A DNA stretch of 64,000 nt, from the NCBI GenBank assembly GCA_903822185.1, contig CAIJOA010000017.1, positions 185,209 to 249,208 of the forward strand, written 5' to 3'. The notes under the pieces are model-generated. The model saw only the letters and a list, made by a program, of their open reading frames with translations, had not been told where the DNA came from and did not search any database. Origin of the DNA: an uncultured Rhodospirillales bacterium (GTDB taxonomy: Bacteria; Pseudomonadota; Alphaproteobacteria; ATCC43930; CGMCC-115725). This document shows positions 37,701 through 45,326 of this stretch, piece after piece (position 1 is the first letter of the stretch; the number at the start of each line of letters is the position of its first letter). A program made the translations under genes and the position numbers.

Positions 37701-39493
37701 ATGACGATCTCGTAAGGCTCTTCAGTGATTGCCTTCAGCCCCATATTCTCGAGCATCGGCAAGACATCGGCCAAAGCGCAGGGGGCGCCCGCGCGATAGA
37801 TCTTGAAACGCAATTCGCCGGCATGAGCCTCGAGCGGACGGTAAAGCGTCAAAGCCAGCGGCGCACCCTGGCGCACCTGTTCCAGCCGATCGATATCGGC
37901 GAGCGCCGTCGCGATCGGATAGCGTTCGCGATAATTGCTGGGGAAGCCGGCGGCATAGATATCGGCAAGCGCCAGGGCTTTCTCTTCGCCACGCACGGCG
38001 ATCAGGGCTTCGGTCAACTTGTCAGACCAGTTGCGTGCCGCTTCGGCGAGCCGCCGCTCGACCGCCGCCATATCGATATCCGGCAAAGTAACGTCGGAGT
38101 GCAGGATGAAATGAACCCGCGCCAGCGCCGCATCGTCGAGCTGCATCGCATAGCTGTCGATCTTGGCGTGAAGCGCATCTTCGAGGATGGCGCCAAAGCT
38201 GCGGCGCAAGGCCGTGCTGTAAAGATCGCGCGGCACATAGACGAGACACGAGACGAAGCGCGCGAACGGATCGCGGCGCACGAACAAGGCAACGCGTTGC
38301 CGTTCCTGCAGCCCAAGAATTCCCGTCGCGATTTCGAAAAGATCGTCCTCGGAAATCTGATAAAGCTCGTCGCGCGGATAGGTTTCGAGAATATGCGCCA
38401 GCGCCTTGCCGTCATGGCTTTGCGGCGCAAAGCCACTGCGCTTCAGAACTTGCGCCGCCTTCAAACGCAGGAACGGCGTCACCCGCACCGAGCGGCTATA
38501 GGCCAGTGAGGTAAAGAGGCCGAGGAACAGGCGCATGCCGACGGCTTCGCCGTTCGGTCCGAACAGTTTGACGCCGACCGCATCCATGCGCACAGCGCGA
38601 TGAATGACCGACCGCTGATTGGATTTGCTGATGAACAAAGCGCGCGGGGCCTTGAGGAAGGCCTGCAGTTCCGGCGATAGCGACGCGAAATTGCGCAGCC
38701 CGTCGAAGATCACGTAGCCGGGGTCGCGTAGAATGCCGAGACCCGGGGCGACCGCGCCGCTGTCCTGATCGAAGCGATATTCGCGATAGCCGAGATAGGT
38801 GAAATTGTCGTCGCCCATCCAGCCGAGGAAATCGACCGTTTCGGCACGTTCTTCGGCCGCGACCGGCGTCGCACCATCGTGCACCGCGGCTGCGGTTTCC
38901 GCCGCAATGTCGCGCATCTTGCGCCAGTCTTCGACCGCGCAGCGCGTTTCGGCCAACACGGCGGTCAATTGCGCGACGATCGCGTTGAGACGCGCGGCGT
39001 CATGCACTTCGCTGATTTCGACATGCATGATCGATTCGGCATTGCCGCCGGCGAGACTTGATTCATGCAGATCGGTGATCGCCCCTGCCGCATCGCGCGC
39101 GACGCGCATGATCGGATGGATGATCAGATGGACGGTAACGCCGGCGGCGTTGAGCGCCATGCCGACGGAATCGACCAGGAACGGCATGTCGTCATTGACG
39201 ATTTCGATAACGGTATGATGCGACGACCAGCCGTGTTCGTCGGTGCGCGGATTGAAGACGCGGACCTTGGCCTTGCCCGGTTCGCGCGATTGCGCGAATT
39301 GCCAGAGCGACAGCGCCGCGCCGTAGATGTCTTCAGGGGCCCGATCGGTAAGATCGGCAGCCGAGACATGATCGTAAAATTGCGTGAGGAACCGCTGCAC
39401 CATGACAGCGCGGCTGGCGCCGAGACGTGTCGCCGCCAGATTCGATGCCGCGGCAAGAGCCGCCTGTTTTTCCTGCTCTGCCCGCTGTGCCAT
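34718..39493 (-). CDS. gdh: NAD-specific glutamate dehydrogenase, large 180-kDa class
   Basis: A 1591-residue enzyme that oxidises glutamate to 2-oxoglutarate and ammonium with NAD. The very large class with long N- and C-terminal regulatory domains fits. The catalytic core is roughly residues 700-1150 and includes the MEGVHLRGGKVARGGIRWSD segment, GSKGGFVVK with the catalytic lysine, and ACVGIGDM-like CVGIGDMAGDVFGNGM for nucleotide binding. The start at 39493 has a GGGGGA site upstream. It probably feeds amino-acid carbon into the TCA cycle. Many antisense frames over it are artefacts. Confidence 0.95.
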   Translation of the reverse strand: MAQRAEQEKQAALAAASNLAATRLGASRAVMVQRFLTQFYDHVSAADLTDRAPEDIYGAALSLWQFAQSREPGKAKVRVFNPRTDEHGWSSHHTVIEIVNDDMPFLVDSVGMALNAAGVTVHLIIHPIMRVARDAAGAITDLHESSLAGGNAESIMHVEISEVHDAARLNAIVAQLTAVLAETRCAVEDWRKMRDIAAETAAAVHDGATPVAAEERAETVDFLGWMGDDNFTYLGYREYRFDQDSGAVAPGLGILRDPGYVIFDGLRNFASLSPELQAFLKAPRALFISKSNQRSVIHRAVRMDAVGVKLFGPNGEAVGMRLFLGLFTSLAYSRSVRVTPFLRLKAAQVLKRSGFAPQSHDGKALAHILETYPRDELYQISEDDLFEIATGILGLQERQRVALFVRRDPFARFVSCLVYVPRDLYSTALRRSFGAILEDALHAKIDSYAMQLDDAALARVHFILHSDVTLPDIDMAAVERRLAEAARNWSDKLTEALIAVRGEEKALALADIYAAGFPSNYRERYPIATALADIDRLEQVRQGAPLALTLYRPLEAHAGELRFKIYRAGAPCALADVLPMLENMGLKAITEEPYEIVIAGGTSVWMQDFGLTSPLGNIDIGADHKRFEESFAEIWAGTMESDGLNRLVLAAALDWRQVTVLRLYTKAMRQAGSAYSQAYMENALAHYPAIAGHLVALFEARFDPATADRAAAESERRVKEIEQELDKVDSLDEDRILRSFLRLVEKSLRTNYYQRQPDGSLKSYVSVKFFSREIDMLPLPRPLYEIFVYSPRMEGVHLRGGKVARGGIRWSDRKEDFRTEILGLMKAQMVKNAVIVPTGSKGGFVVKRMPAARDQQAAEVIECYKTLMRGMLDITDNIVAGKVVPPANVVRHDEDDPYLVVAADKGTATFSDIANGVSIDYGFWLGDAYASGGSAGYDHKVMGITARGAWELVKRHFRERGTDIQTTDFTCVGIGDMAGDVFGNGMLRSTHTKLIAAFNHMHIFLDPEPDAAKSFAERQRLFNLPRSSWTDYDATLISKGGGIFERSAKSIPVSPEIRQQLGITAERLPPADLIQAILKAPVDLLFFGGIGTYIKASSETQADAGDKSNDALRIDGKDVRAKVVGEGANLGVTQRGRIEYAMTGGGIETDAIDNSAGVDTSDHEVNLKILLNAVMAQGDLTLKQRNELLQQMTDEIAEQVLRDNYLQGGALSLAEAHGPERIDSEARLIRDLEQNGRLDRAIEFLPSDAALVARAQAHQALTRPELSVLLAYVKNTLADDLIASDFPDDPQLEQDLFSYFPKLLVDRFPKAITEHRLRRELIATVAANDLVNRTGITFLREVGTRAGRGPGDVARAYMIVREIFDLDTLANDINGLDGKVPASAQLDMHKAVLRLVERVTAWFLMSTKLDIKAQIETYKPGIATLCDKISGIVPDTHKAELLRRVATFVGKGVPSDLALRIARLDFLLSAVDIVRLATVTQKDVVEAGHRFFAVGSRFKLDALRIAARKLVADSEWQKLAVSALIEDLYAHQSDVAARAMTTDGDFERWIEDHGRDLTRLDGLVREIEGATQPDLAMLTVANRALRGFLVD

Positions 39494-39632
39494 GGGATCC
39501 CCCAAACGTCCTTGATGCCGCGCGAAATCGGCGCGCGATCATGCCCGATGGTTGGAGTCTAAGGCCGAGGTGATGAACAAATTAATACTAATTTTGTGTT
39601 GCTTTGCAGCAATCACAGGCCGGACAGGACCG
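39494..39632. other. gdh upstream region
   Basis: About 139 bases between gdh and the transglycosylase gene, both read on the minus strand. An AT-rich stretch (about 39574-39600, containing TTAATACTAATTTTG) is a likely promoter for gdh. It holds no gene that I can see. Confidence 0.4.
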
Positions 39633-40373
39633 TTACGCGCGGCGATCCGTGCGGCGCGGCAGGTTGTCGGATAGGCCCAAGGCGGGACGCAGCGGCTCTT
39701 TTTCGATCGCCGCAACCTGGCGCAGCGGCACGTTCAGTTTGTCCTGAATATTCTTATAGACTGTCGAGACCGACTGCGCGGTGCGCGTGCCCCGGGCATA
39801 GAACAGCTCGGGATTCTGGCGCGCGGCGGCGGGTGCGACCTTCGCCGCCGATTGATTGCCGTTGATGTTGTGCGCCTTGATGAAGCGCACCGCGCCGCTC
39901 GGCCCCAACAGATGGGCGAGATGCAATTCGGCCGGCGTCACTTTGTGGCCGGTCACGGATTCGAGCTGCGCCGCATTGAGCTTGGCATATTCGCCGGCGA
40001 AGACAGCCGAGAGGCGATTGTCGTTGCGTAGCTCGAGGATGCGCTTTTCGGTCTGGCGGTCGCTAACGACGGGGCCATGCGCGGTCAGCTTGATCGACTT
40101 GGCAAGATCGGCATGGCCGTATTTGGCGCCGTAGTCGTGCATCATATGCAGCCAGGTGCCGCCGGTGAATTGGAACAGGCCGGTCGCCGTGCCCTTGCTG
40201 GCGTGGACGTTGCCGCGAAAGCCGCTTTCGATGCTGGCCTGGGCGACGAGGAAATCGAAATCGACGCCGGTCTTGGACGCGGCCTCGCGGATGCTGTTGA
40301 CGATGTCAGGCGAGAGCTTCTGGCCCGCGACGACTGTGCCGAAATGGGGTGTCGGTGTGGGAACAGTGGTCAT
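39633..40373 (-). CDS. Lytic transglycosylase (SLT domain) protein
   Basis: A 246-residue protein with the SLT catalytic core: AQASIESGF with the catalytic E49, then ASKGTATGLFQFTGGTWL. The C-terminal half is helical, with a family segment ELHLAHLLGPSGAVRFIKA. No signal peptide is seen at the chosen ATG (40373), so export may use another route, such as the flagellar apparatus as for FlgJ-like enzymes. An 11-codon leader frame with a strong ribosome-binding site overlaps its start by four bases. A CtrA-type box lies about 105 bases upstream. Confidence 0.87.
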   Translation of the reverse strand: MTTVPTPTPHFGTVVAGQKLSPDIVNSIREAASKTGVDFDFLVAQASIESGFRGNVHASKGTATGLFQFTGGTWLHMMHDYGAKYGHADLAKSIKLTAHGPVVSDRQTEKRILELRNDNRLSAVFAGEYAKLNAAQLESVTGHKVTPAELHLAHLLGPSGAVRFIKAHNINGNQSAAKVAPAAARQNPELFYARGTRTAQSVSTVYKNIQDKLNVPLRQVAAIEKEPLRPALGLSDNLPRRTDRRA

Positions 40374-40405
40374 AGCCAGCGTCCCGAAAGATCGGTCATA
40401 TCCAT
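40370..40405 (-). CDS. Candidate 11-aa leader peptide before the transglycosylase
   Basis: An ATG at 40405 with GGGAGG six bases upstream opens a frame encoding MDMTDLSGRWL and stops at TGA, which overlaps the transglycosylase ATG (ATGA). The downstream gene has no ribosome-binding site of its own as good as this one. This points to translational coupling, or to a frameshift that hides the true N-terminus. Confidence 0.45.
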   Translation of the reverse strand: MDMTDLSGRWL

Positions 40406-40476
40406 GGCAGCCTCCCGATTTGCTCGGTCGTTGGCCGCAGTATTCCGCGAGACGCGCCGGCAAGCAAGCCTACTAA

Positions 40477-40492
40477 TTAAGACCAATTTAAC
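40477..40492. promoter_or_regulatory. CtrA-type binding box
   Basis: TTAA-N7-TTAAC (TTAA at 40477-40480, TTAAC at 40488-40492) matches the full CtrA consensus. It lies in the divergent region, 72 bases upstream of the leader ATG and 27 bases upstream of the unknown plus-strand gene. It suggests cell-cycle or motility control of one or both genes. Confidence 0.6.
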
Positions 40493-40518
40493 CCTAATTC
40501 TCTAGCCTGAGGGGCAGC

Positions 40519-41874
40519 ATGGATAAGATTACCCAGCTCCGCATGGTCATGAGTCAGCTGCCGGCAAAGCAAGCCTTGGCGCTGGCGCATGGCGTTGAGC
40601 TGCAGCGGGCGTTGGGAAAAGACGGCCTACCCGCCGAGCCAATCCTCGAAAGCCTGCGCCCCCTGATGCGCGAGCATAAGCCGGCGCGGGTTCCGACCCT
40701 CTGCCGGCTGATCTGCAACGGTTTCGAAGAATTCCTGACCGATACGGTCGAAGAGCCCCGCATCGACGGGCTAATCCCCCGCAGCTCGGTTGCGCCCTGG
40801 TGGGATGCCGTCACTCTAATGGCCAAACCCGAGATCGACGCCCTTCAAGAGAAGTTACGCGCGCTGCTGAAAGACGAATCCGGCCCGTCGCTGGAACCGA
40901 TGCAGCACGAAGCCCAGGAAGCCGCCGTCCGCTGGTGTACCGCCATCACGGCCGAAATGGCCAAACCCAAGCCCGATCTCGCCTTGCGCAAGATCCTCCG
41001 CGGCTCGCTGGCCCAGGATACCGACAATATCGGCCATATGCTGATGGTGGCGCAGCCCCTGACCGCATCGATCAAGGCCCTGAGCCGCATTCTCGCCCGG
41101 CTCAATGTCATCGAGGGCAAGGTCATCACCGACCTTTCCCCCGACTGCATCACCCTGCTGAAACAGCAATATATGACGCTGTCCGAAAGCCACGGCATGG
41201 ATGCCCGGTTCCTCGCCCTGGCCGTGCTCAACCGCCTCGCCCAGCCGCGCCAGATTATGCGTTTGGGCCGTGCCTTGTCGTGGAAGCCGAACGATACGCT
41301 GGTCGTCGGCACCGAGTTTTCCTGCATCGGCGCGCGCCTGATCGGCGACGTCGAACGACTGGCGAAAAAAAATTCTGGCCCAGATTTCGCCGCGCGGCCC
41401 GTTGCCGCCCGCCGCCGAATTGAGCGCCGCACTAGGCCATTATCAGACCGAATCCGAAGGCGTTTTGAGCGAGATCGGACTGCGGCGCGATTCACCCTGG
41501 GGTGCTGCCATCCTCAAAACCCGGACCGATATCGCCGACGCCCTCAACACCGACTTCCTCGATCGCTTCGCCGAGCAGGCGCTGGCGGTGATGCCGATGA
41601 TCCCCCGCAAAGGCCCCAATCTGGAAAGCGCGCCGACGCGCCAAGTTCGCAGCGACGCGCACGATGCAGTCTGTTTCCTCAAAATGCTGGTGCAGCGCGG
41701 TCAGCGTCACGGCTTCGCCAAGGCATCGCTCGAAACCATCGAATCCTTGGGCGATTCAATCGACGAACGGATCGAATTCTTGTGCGAGGCTGCCCGGCAG
41801 AATCCGGACGCCGCCCCGGTTATCGAGGCCCAGGCCAAAGCCGCCGCCGAATTATGCGACGAACTCTACGATGA
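40519..41874 (+). CDS. Unknown protein, 5' part of a gene interrupted by a frameshift
   Basis: The frame opens with ATG after a GAGGGG site. For 284 residues it reads as a normal, helical, Leu/Ala-rich protein (MDKITQLRMVMSQLPAKQAL...LIGDVERLAKK). After an A8 run at 41365-41372 the same frame becomes Arg-rich and looks out of frame. The sensible continuation lies in the +1 frame and ends at 41932. With one base less the product would be 470 residues. No family is recognised. A CtrA-type box precedes it. Confidence 0.7.
   Translation: MDKITQLRMVMSQLPAKQALALAHGVELQRALGKDGLPAEPILESLRPLMREHKPARVPTLCRLICNGFEEFLTDTVEEPRIDGLIPRSSVAPWWDAVTLMAKPEIDALQEKLRALLKDESGPSLEPMQHEAQEAAVRWCTAITAEMAKPKPDLALRKILRGSLAQDTDNIGHMLMVAQPLTASIKALSRILARLNVIEGKVITDLSPDCITLLKQQYMTLSESHGMDARFLALAVLNRLAQPRQIMRLGRALSWKPNDTLVVGTEFSCIGARLIGDVERLAKKNSGPDFAARPVAARRRIERRTRPLSDRIRRRFERDRTAARFTLGCCHPQNPDRYRRRPQHRLPRSLRRAGAGGDADDPPQRPQSGKRADAPSSQRRARCSLFPQNAGAARSASRLRQGIARNHRILGRFNRRTDRILVRGCPAESGRRPGYRGPGQSRRRIMRRTLR
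41365..41372 (+). other. A8 homopolymer, frameshift or slippage site
   Basis: The sequence GCG followed by eight A, then TTCTGG. Losing one A would join the 5' frame (residue 284) to the downstream frame as KK-ILAQISPRGPLPPAAELS, a smooth junction. It can be a sequencing or assembly error, a true mutation, or a transcriptional slippage site. Confidence 0.7.
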
Positions 41875-41932
41875 CGGGCGAGGGCCCGGCTTCGTTCGCA
41901 AAGTGATCAGCGCCCTGCGCGCTTCCGCCTAA
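41402..41932 (+). CDS. Unknown protein, 3' part of the interrupted gene
   Basis: This frame stays open from upstream of the A8 tract and encodes a helical C-terminal region of about 176 residues (ELSAALGHYQTESEGVLSEIG...FVRKVISALRASA). It has normal composition and no ribosome-binding site of its own, which favours it being the second half of the gene that starts at 40519. The ATG at 41402 is simply the first in the frame. Confidence 0.65.
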   Translation: MPPAAELSAALGHYQTESEGVLSEIGLRRDSPWGAAILKTRTDIADALNTDFLDRFAEQALAVMPMIPRKGPNLESAPTRQVRSDAHDAVCFLKMLVQRGQRHGFAKASLETIESLGDSIDERIEFLCEAARQNPDAAPVIEAQAKAAAELCDELYDDGRGPGFVRKVISALRASA

Positions 41933-42033
41933 AAACTGCCGCAATGCACGTCTGTCATAGACCCTTGCCCGGCAAGGCCAAACCGACTTAGACTTGTCGG
42001 CAAGTCCCGCACTTGCGAAACAGGCTGAGGGCC

Positions 42034-42255
42034 TTGGAACTGAATTTTACGAATCTGCTTTGGGCCTTTATCGCCGCCGTCGATGTCGCGCTGGTGATTG
42101 CCCGCATGTTTATCGAGCGCGGTCCGCTGCGCCTATCGATGGCGCTTGCCATCCCGGCTTTGATCATCGTCGGCGCGATCATCAACGCGGTTTATAACCG
42201 GGTCAAAACCGGCCACGCCCTCAACGATTTGCCCGGCGCGAAGCCACAGCGCTAG
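42034..42255 (+). CDS. Small two-span membrane protein
   Basis: A 73-residue frame with a likely TTG start (GAGG a few bases upstream); another TTG lies at 42013. Two hydrophobic segments (about LLWAFIAAVDVALVIARMF and ALAIPALIIVGAIINAVY) flank a short basic loop. No family is recognised. Composition and spacing support a real gene, but both start choices are non-ATG. Confidence 0.55.
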   Translation: MELNFTNLLWAFIAAVDVALVIARMFIERGPLRLSMALAIPALIIVGAIINAVYNRVKTGHALNDLPGAKPQR

Positions 42256-42360
42256 CGGCGCTTGACTCCCCCGCCCCGGGGTCCAAAATTCCAATCAATA
42301 AGTCTTATTCCGCCGGGAGGATCGTCATGCCTGCCGGCCCTTTATTCGAGGAGCCTTGCG

Positions 42361-43425
42361 ATGGCCGATGACGGTTTTGCCCACACCGTAAATCCCGAAG
42401 CCGAAAAAGGCCGAGGCGAATTTTACGGCCGCGCCGCCAGCGAGAACCTGACACCGTTGTGGCGTGTGCTGGGCGGGTTGGTGCTGGATCAGCCCAAGAG
42501 CCCCTGCATCGCGACGCAGTGGAAGTGGAACGAAATCCGTCCCTATCTGATGGAAGCCTGCAACATCATCTCCGCCGCCGAGGCCGAGCGCCGCGTGCTG
42601 GTGCTTGAGAACCCCGGCATGAAGGGCGAATCGCGTATCACCCGTAGCCTCTTCGCCGGCATGCAGATCATCCTGCCGGGTGAGATCGCGCCGGCGCATC
42701 GCCATGTCGCCTCGGCCCTGCGTTTCGTCATCGAGGGCAGCAATGCCTACACTGCCGTTTCGGGCGAGCGCACGATGATGGCGCCCGGCGATTTCGTCAT
42801 CACCCCGTCCTGGACCTGGCACGATCACGGCAACCTCAGCGATAAGCCGATGGTGTGGCTCGACGGGCTCGACATGCATCTGGTCAATCTGATGGATGCC
42901 GGTTTCCGCGAGGCCTATCCCGATGCCAGCCATCCGATCAAACGGCCGGAAGGCGCCGCCGAAGCCGAGTTCGGCTACAACCTGATGCCGGTGGGTTACG
43001 AGGCAACCAGCCAGACGACGCCGATCTTCAATTATCCTTATGCGCGTACGCGCGAGGCGCTCGACAAACTCGCCCGCTTCCACGCGATCGATGCCTGCTT
43101 CGGCTACAAGATGAAATACATCAACCCTGTCGATGGCGGCTGGGCGATGCCGACGATCTCGACCTGGATGCAGTTGCTGCCGAAAGACTTCAAGTCGATG
43201 CCCTATCGCTCGACCGATAGCGTCATCTTCGTCTGCGTCGAAGGCAACGGCAAAACCATCGTCGGCGACAAAACCTTCGAATGGGGCCCGCACGACGTCT
43301 GGACCGTGCCGAGCTGGCAGTTCTATGAGCATGTCGCCTCGACCGACGCCGTGATCTTCAGCTTCTCGGACCGCGTCGCACAGGAAAAACTCGATTTCTT
43401 CCGCGAACAGCGCGGCAACGCGTAA
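42361..43425 (+). CDS. Gentisate 1,2-dioxygenase-like cupin dioxygenase
   Basis: A 354-residue bicupin. The N-terminal cupin has the iron ligands in PAHRHVASALRFVIEG (H113, H115) and WTWHDHGN (H154, H156). The C-terminal cupin lacks a comparable metal triad, as usual in this family. Gentisate dioxygenase opens gentisate between C1 and C2 to give maleylpyruvate. Related 1-hydroxy-2-naphthoate and salicylate dioxygenases share the fold, so the substrate is not certain. The start at 42361 has GAGGAG upstream. A strong terminator follows, so it is monocistronic; no maleylpyruvate hydrolase lies next to it. Confidence 0.88.
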   Translation: MADDGFAHTVNPEAEKGRGEFYGRAASENLTPLWRVLGGLVLDQPKSPCIATQWKWNEIRPYLMEACNIISAAEAERRVLVLENPGMKGESRITRSLFAGMQIILPGEIAPAHRHVASALRFVIEGSNAYTAVSGERTMMAPGDFVITPSWTWHDHGNLSDKPMVWLDGLDMHLVNLMDAGFREAYPDASHPIKRPEGAAEAEFGYNLMPVGYEATSQTTPIFNYPYARTREALDKLARFHAIDACFGYKMKYINPVDGGWAMPTISTWMQLLPKDFKSMPYRSTDSVIFVCVEGNGKTIVGDKTFEWGPHDVWTVPSWQFYEHVASTDAVIFSFSDRVAQEKLDFFREQRGNA

Positions 43426-43444
43426 CGCGGCATCACACGGAAAG

Positions 43445-43478
43445 AAAAGGCGGCAGAATTTCTGCCGCCTTTTTTATT
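43445..43478 (+). terminator. Rho-independent terminator after the gentisate dioxygenase
   Basis: A 13-bp perfect stem (AAAAGGCGGCAGA / TCTGCCGCCTTTT) with a 3-nt loop, followed by further T residues. It starts about 20 bases after the stop codon. Confidence 0.93.
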
Positions 43479-43503
43479 ATCGGTCCTCTATTTCAGAGCC
43501 GCG

Positions 43504-44265
43504 TCACTTCTTCAAACGATAGCCCGTCTTGAACATCCAGCCGACGATGCCGAGGCAGACCGCCATGAAGACGAAGGTCATGCCGAGGCTAACGCCCGGA
43601 TGGATGTCGGAGACGCCGAAGAAGCTCCAGCGGAAGCCGCTAACCAGATAGGCGACGGGATTGAGCAACGTCACCTTCTGCCAGAAGGGCGGCAGCATGC
43701 TGAGCGAATAGAAGCTGCCGCCGAGGAACGTCAGCGGCGTGACGATCAGCGTCGGGATGAGACTCAAACGCTCGAACCCTTCGGCCCAGATGCCGATGAT
43801 GAAGCCGAACAAGCTGAAGGTGATCGAGGTCAGAACGAGAAAAGCGAGCATCCAAAGCGGAGAGTCGATGCTGAAGGTCACGAACAGGCGGGCGGTCGCG
43901 AGGATGATCAGGCCGAGGATGATCGATTTTGTCGCGGCAGCGCCGACATAGCCAAGGACGATCTCGAAAACCGAAACTGGCGCCGACAATAATTCGTAAA
44001 TCGTGCCGAGATATTTCGGGAAATAGATTCCGAACGATGCGTTCGAGATACTTTGCGTCAAGATCGACAGCATGATCAGACCTGGCACAATGAAGGCGCC
44101 ATAAGCGATGCCGTCGGGCTGCGCCATATGCGCGCCGATCGCCGCGCCGAAGACGATGAAATAAAGCGCGGTCGAAATCACCGGCGCGATGATGCTTTGC
44201 GTCAGCGTACGCATGGTACGGCTCATCTCGAAAATATAGATCGCGCGGATGGCGTGATAGTTCAT
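43504..44265 (-). CDS. ABC-2 type transporter permease
   Basis: A 253-residue permease with six hydrophobic segments and the ABC-2 signature region ([32 protein letters not shown]). It overlaps the upstream ATPase gene by four bases (ATGA). Exporters of this type (NodJ/YadH-like) handle lipids, polysaccharides or drugs; the substrate is unknown. Confidence 0.92.
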   Translation of the reverse strand: MNYHAIRAIYIFEMSRTMRTLTQSIIAPVISTALYFIVFGAAIGAHMAQPDGIAYGAFIVPGLIMLSILTQSISNASFGIYFPKYLGTIYELLSAPVSVFEIVLGYVGAAATKSIILGLIILATARLFVTFSIDSPLWMLAFLVLTSITFSLFGFIIGIWAEGFERLSLIPTLIVTPLTFLGGSFYSLSMLPPFWQKVTLLNPVAYLVSGFRWSFFGVSDIHPGVSLGMTFVFMAVCLGIVGWMFKTGYRLKK

Positions 44266-45191
44266 TGGCCGTGCACCAGTTGCACGAAAATCTCCTCGAG
44301 CGAACTTTGCCGAGTCTGCAATGCCTTCACGTCGAGCCCCAGCGCCGTCACTTGCCGCAACAGGGCATTGATGCCGGTATCATCGGCCTGCATGTCATAA
44401 ATATAAATCAATTCGTTCTTTCCGGGCGACAGTTCGAGATTCCAGGACGCGAGCGATTCGGGAACCGCCGTCAGCGGGCGCTGCAACTGCAGCGACAACT
44501 GTGCCTTGCCGAGCTTGTGCATCAGCGTCGTCTTGTCTTCGACCAAGACCAGCTTGCCTTTGTTGATGACGCCGACCCGGTCGGCCATCTCTTCCGCTTC
44601 TTCGATGTAATGCGTCGTCAACACGATCGTGACACCGTTCGCGCGCAGCTTGCGGACCATGTCCCACATGTCGCGGCGCAATTCGACATCGACGCCCGCA
44701 GTCGGTTCGTCGAGGAACAGGATACGCGGTTCGTGCGACAGCGCCTTCGCGATCATCACCCGGCGTTTCATACCGCCTGACAAGGTCGCGATCTTATTAT
44801 CGCGTTTGTCCCACAATGACAGGTCGCGCAGGATCTGTTCGAGTAGCGGCTGGTTGGCCGGCTTGCCGAAAAGGCCGCGGCTGAATTTGACCGTGCCGAT
44901 CACGGTTTCGAACGCGTCGGTCGTCAGTTCCTGCGGCACGAGACCGATCTTGCCGCGCGCGGCGCGATAGTCGCGAATGATGTCATGCCCATCCGCCGTC
45001 ACCGTACCTTCGGTCGGCGTAACAATGCCGCAGATGAGGCTGATCAGCGTCGTCTTCCCGGCCCCGTTCGGACCGAGCAACGCGAAGATTTCACCGGACT
45101 GGATATCGAGATCGATACCGTCGAGCGCACGAAAGCCCGAGGCATAGATTTTAGAGACGCCTTTAATGGAAATGGCAGCAGACGAAGTCAC
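44262..45191 (-). CDS. ABC transporter ATP-binding protein (ABC-2 exporter)
   Basis: A 309-residue ATPase. Walker A is [11 protein letters not shown], the signature [16 protein letters not shown], Walker [13 protein letters not shown], and the H-loop is in [16 protein letters not shown]. The C-terminal 90 residues are the DUF4162-type extension found in drug and lipid exporters of this class. It is coupled to its permease and is the upstream member of the pair. Confidence 0.93.
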   Translation of the reverse strand: MTSSAAISIKGVSKIYASGFRALDGIDLDIQSGEIFALLGPNGAGKTTLISLICGIVTPTEGTVTADGHDIIRDYRAARGKIGLVPQELTTDAFETVIGTVKFSRGLFGKPANQPLLEQILRDLSLWDKRDNKIATLSGGMKRRVMIAKALSHEPRILFLDEPTAGVDVELRRDMWDMVRKLRANGVTIVLTTHYIEEAEEMADRVGVINKGKLVLVEDKTTLMHKLGKAQLSLQLQRPLTAVPESLASWNLELSPGKNELIYIYDMQADDTGINALLRQVTALGLDVKALQTRQSSLEEIFVQLVHGQ

Positions 45192-45233
45192 AAGCGGTAT
45201 GTCCGAGTTAACAGGGGGGATCGGATTATAGCC

Positions 45234-45314
45234 TCGTCATTGCGAGGAGCGTTAGCGACGAAGCAATCCAGTCTGGGGACGGACTGGATTGCTTCGCTTC
45301 GCTCGCAATGACGA
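45234..45314. repeat. Palindromic interspersed repeat, copy 2
   Basis: Same element as at 24865-24939, with CGTCATTGCGAGGAGCG on one arm and the reverse complement on the other, meeting in a variable loop. It lies between the ABC ATPase and the ThDP enzyme genes, both transcribed leftward. Confidence 0.9.
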
Positions 45315-45326
45315 TAGTAAGAGACT

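Noticed and set aside
35963..38509. Several plus-strand frames (337 and 364 codons) opposite the NAD-glutamate dehydrogenase gene
   Set aside because: The enzyme is unambiguous over the full span and the opposing frames show no domain.
41373..41874. Arg-rich C-terminal extension of the 40519 frame as a native domain
   Set aside because: It appears right after the A8 tract and is the shadow of the downstream coherent frame.
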